64,000 nt of DNA from Alicyclobacillus acidocaldarius subsp. acidocaldarius Tc-4-1 (lineage in GTDB: Bacteria > Bacillota > Bacilli > Alicyclobacillales > Alicyclobacillaceae). Below, piece by piece: positions 61,327 to 64,000 of this stretch (its first letter is position 1; the number at the start of each line of letters is the position of its first letter). The translations under genes and the position numbers were made by a program. The stretch covers positions 1,885,572 to 1,949,571 of the forward strand of contig NC_017167.1 of NCBI RefSeq assembly GCF_000219875.1. Direction: 5' to 3'. The notes under the pieces were generated by a model. It was not told where the DNA came from, did not search any database, and was given only the letters and a program-made list of their open reading frames with translations.

Positions 61327-63083
61327 CAGGCAAGCACCTCCTCGCCACGGTAACGGCTCACCATAGCGTGAAAATAGCCATGCGCACGCAGAAGTTCCTC
61401 CGGTCTGCCCTCTTCGACGAGCCGACCGCCTTCGAGGACGAGGACGCGATTGGCCGCGAGTGCCACGCTCAGTCGATGCGCGACAACGATGGAAGTCCGC
61501 TGCCGTAACCAAGGAATCAGATGCCTCTCAAGCGCGCGCTCGGTGGCGAGATCGAGCGATCTCGTCGGCTCATCGAGCAGCGCCACGGCCGGCCTTCGAA
61601 GGACCAAGCGCGCCAGCGCCAGCCGCTGCCTCTCGCCGCCCGAAAGCTGCACCCGCTCGCCGTCGAGCTCCGTATCCATGCCGCCAGGCAACCGCTCGAC
61701 GACCTCGTCAAGCCCCGACATCCAAAGCGCCTCCCGAATCTCCTCGTCGGTTCGCGGCTCTTTCCACGTGACGTTATCGCGCAGCGTCGCGTGGAACCAC
61801 GTTGGCTCCTGCGCGACGAGGCCCAGGTGACCGCGAAACACGCCGAGATCGATCTCGTCGAGCGGCACGCCGCCGACCAGCACCTCACCTGACTCCGGCC
61901 GGATGAAGCCGAGCAGCACGGCGAGAAGCGTGCTCTTGCCCGCGCCGCTCGGCCCGACGACGGCGACCAGCTCGCGCGGGCCAATCCGGAACGAGACGTC
62001 CTGAAGCGCGGGCTTCGCGGCGCCGGGGTAGCGGACCGTGACGTGACGAAACTCGATGGTGACGCCCTGCGGGCTCAAAAGCGGCGTCCGGCCTCCGTCG
62101 CGTAGCGGCATGGCAGGTATCGGCGTCTCGAGCACCTCCCGGTGCTGCTCAAGCATCGCCACGCCGTCCCGCGCCGCGTGATATTGGGCACCCGCCGTGC
62201 GAATCGGCAGGTAATATTCCGGCGCGAGCAGGAGCAGCACGAGCGCCGCGGCGAAGTCCATGCGGCCGTTCAGCAGGCGGATGCCGAGCGAGACGGCCAC
62301 GAGGCCGATGCTCACCATGGTGAAAAGCTCCGTCACGAGCGAGGACAGAAAGGCGAGCCGGAGTACCTTCATCGTCGTCCGCCGGTAATCGTCGGCCACG
62401 CGCTCGATGATCTCCACCTGCGCCCGGCTGCGCCCAAACACCTTCAGCGTCCAGAGCCCGCGCACCACGTCGAGGAAGTGGCCCCCGAGGCGTTCGAGGG
62501 CCTCAAACCGCCTGTCGGTGGCTTTCTGCGCTGCCTGCCCCACGAGGACAAGCAGCAGCACCATGAAGGGCACCGTCGCCGCAAGAATGACGGCCGTCAA
62601 CCGATCCTCAACCGCAGCAAACGCGAGGATGGCGATTGGCACCGCCGCGGACGCAGCCGCTTGCGGAAGATAGCTCGCGAGATACGCGTCCATTCCGTCG
62701 ATCCCGTCCGTGAGCCACGTCCGCCACGCTCCGGCCGGATGGCGGCGAACCTCCACCGGCCCAAGCGCAGCCATCTGCTCGACCATCTCGCGCCGAATGC
62801 GCCGTTTGACGTGCGAGGCGAAGCGCTGGGACAGCCACTTGGCGGCTGCCATCAGGACCGCCCTCGCCGCAATGACGGCGAAAAAGGCGATGAGCGCGGC
62901 GAACCACGCATGTGCCCCCTCCGCACGCGGGAATACGGAACTCACAGCCCGCGACAGGTACCACGCCTGCGGCAGGACCAAGAGCCCGGCGAGCGCGGAT
63001 GCGGCGGATGCGAGCAGGAACATACGTCGTTCCTGGCGCGTCGCGACAGGCAGGTGACGAGTGACGGAACGCACCGGCTTCAC
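61326..63083 (-). CDS. cydD: ABC exporter subunit CydD (cytochrome bd assembly)
   Basis: A 585-residue exporter half: transmembrane domain with PQAWYLSRAVSSVF near the start, the loop FGRSRAQVEIIERVADDYRR, then Walker A GPSGAGKST, signature VQLSGGERQRLALARL and Walker B VALLDEPTRSLD. The GTG start has AAGGAACG upstream. It stands between cydB and cydC in one transcription unit. Confidence 0.92.
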   Translation of the reverse strand: MKPVRSVTRHLPVATRQERRMFLLASAASALAGLLVLPQAWYLSRAVSSVFPRAEGAHAWFAALIAFFAVIAARAVLMAAAKWLSQRFASHVKRRIRREMVEQMAALGPVEVRRHPAGAWRTWLTDGIDGMDAYLASYLPQAAASAAVPIAILAFAAVEDRLTAVILAATVPFMVLLLVLVGQAAQKATDRRFEALERLGGHFLDVVRGLWTLKVFGRSRAQVEIIERVADDYRRTTMKVLRLAFLSSLVTELFTMVSIGLVAVSLGIRLLNGRMDFAAALVLLLLAPEYYLPIRTAGAQYHAARDGVAMLEQHREVLETPIPAMPLRDGGRTPLLSPQGVTIEFRHVTVRYPGAAKPALQDVSFRIGPRELVAVVGPSGAGKSTLLAVLLGFIRPESGEVLVGGVPLDEIDLGVFRGHLGLVAQEPTWFHATLRDNVTWKEPRTDEEIREALWMSGLDEVVERLPGGMDTELDGERVQLSGGERQRLALARLVLRRPAVALLDEPTRSLDLATERALERHLIPWLRQRTSIVVAHRLSVALAANRVLVLEGGRLVEEGRPEELLRAHGYFHAMVSRYRGEEVLA

Positions 63084-63092
63084 CTTCGTTCC

Positions 63093-64000
63093 TTAGTATT
63101 CGAGCGGGTGATCGCTCGACAGACGCTTCCGGAACACCCAGTAACTCCATCCCTGGTACAGGAGAACGAACGGCACCACCGTCAACGCGACGATGGTCAT
63201 CACCTTCAGCGAATACGGATTCGATGCCGTGTTGTAAATCGTCAGGCTCCACGCCGGATTCAGCGAGCTGACCATCACCCGTGGGAACAAGTCCATGAAG
63301 ACCGTGATGGTCGAAAGAACGATGGTCAGCCCCGTCATGAAGAACGCCCAACCGTCCCGCTTCGCGCGAATGAAGAACTGGACCGAGAACAGCGCCAAAC
63401 CGGCCAGGACAGGCACGACACCCGGGTCAATGCCCCGGCGCGTAAACATATCCGTTTCGAGATAGCTCAGCACGACGAACAGGAAGGTGAGCGCCGTCGC
63501 CCAGGCACCAATTGCCGTGGCGGCCGCGCGAGCTCGCTCCTGCAGCACGCCGGACGTTCTGAGCGAGATGAAGAGCGCCCCGTGCAGGATGAAGAGAAGC
63601 GTCATGCTCACCCCGCCCACGACGGAGTACAGGCTGATGAGATCCCAGAACGATCCGACGTAATTCTTGTTCTGATCAATCGGCACGCCGTGCATCATGT
63701 TGGCAAGGGCAATGCCCCACAGGAGTGGTGGCAACAGGCTGCCGCCGAAGATGACCCAGTCCCAGAACGTCCGCCAAACCGGATGTTCCACCTTGCTCCG
63801 AAACTCGAAGGCGACACCTCGCCCGATGAGCGCCACCAGCAGCAGAAAGAGCGCCATGTAAAATCCGCTGAACAGCGTGGCATACCAGCCGGGAAAGGCG
63901 GCGAACATCGCCCCGCCCGCCGTGATGAACCACACCTCGTTGGCATCCCAGAACGGCCCGATGGTGTTGATGAGCAGCCTGCGTTCCTTATCCGTCTTGC
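63093..64000 (-). CDS. cydB: Cytochrome bd ubiquinol/menaquinol oxidase subunit II (5' part outside window)
   Basis: 302 residues are visible, about 85-90 percent of a CydB. The segment NTIGPFWDANEVWFITAGGAMFAAFP at the window edge is the family hallmark, followed by FSGFYMALFLLLVALIGRG and seven or so helices ending WVFRKRL. The enzyme reduces O2 with quinol without proton pumping. cydA would lie just beyond the edge. Confidence 0.95.
   Translation of the reverse strand, partial: KTDKERRLLINTIGPFWDANEVWFITAGGAMFAAFPGWYATLFSGFYMALFLLLVALIGRGVAFEFRSKVEHPVWRTFWDWVIFGGSLLPPLLWGIALANMMHGVPIDQNKNYVGSFWDLISLYSVVGGVSMTLLFILHGALFISLRTSGVLQERARAAATAIGAWATALTFLFVVLSYLETDMFTRRGIDPGVVPVLAGLALFSVQFFIRAKRDGWAFFMTGLTIVLSTITVFMDLFPRVMVSSLNPAWSLTIYNTASNPYSLKVMTIVALTVVPFVLLYQGWSYWVFRKRLSSDHPLEY

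Noticed and set aside
1-64000. CRISPR arrays, prophage or replication origin
   Set aside because: No regularly spaced repeats, phage structural genes or DnaA-box clusters were seen.

Overview
The window is a gene-dense, GC-rich chromosome segment of an endospore-forming Firmicute. A GerA-type germinant receptor, a PhoP/Pst system, NrdR with a B12-dependent ribonucleotide reductase, menaquinone synthesis, a 7Fe ferredoxin, bd oxidase assembly genes and an Opp-type sugar importer with a GH1 beta-glycosidase together fit Alicyclobacillus (A. acidocaldarius or a close relative). That assignment is inference from gene content and composition.

Left part (1-20 kb): the start of cardiolipin synthase; an SMR exporter and a zinc CDF exporter; the nrdR-nrdJ operon with two NrdR boxes over a recognisable promoter; a HAD phosphatase; an MBL-fold hydrolase followed by a three-gene polyprenol-sugar module (GT-C, GtrB/ArnC-like GT2, EmrE-like flippase); dapF; tRNA-Leu(CAG); and a substrate-binding lipoprotein, permeases, two ATPases and a beta-glycosidase in one operon. 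Upstream of that operon are three copies of a LacI-like palindrome and a full-match cre site.

Middle (20-41 kb): ferredoxin; pstB-phoU behind PhoP-type repeats; a LysM-NlpC/P60 endopeptidase; a flavin reductase; a four-gene glycolipid/envelope locus; and pstS-pstC-pstA. An IS1182-type element sits between pstS and its apparent PhoP-box promoter. The menaquinone cluster menB-E-F-D-H reads away from menA.

Right part (41-64 kb): fdhF-DUF1641-fdhD; a yyaL/DUF255 gene cut by a 33-nt in-frame insert that has several properties of a translational bypass site; a frameshifted DUF4352 protein; an EamA transporter; a divergent Nif3-like gene; a TPP-riboswitch thiamine salvage operon (tenA-thiD-thiM-thiE); a less GC-rich spore-germination island whose permease and an adjacent glutamate-synthase-like gene are frameshifted; and cydB-cydD-cydC at the edge.

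The observations most worth following up are the bypass-like insert in yyaL, the separation of pstS from its PhoP promoter by the IS, the operator cluster before the sugar operon, and unexplained terminators between fdx and pstB.
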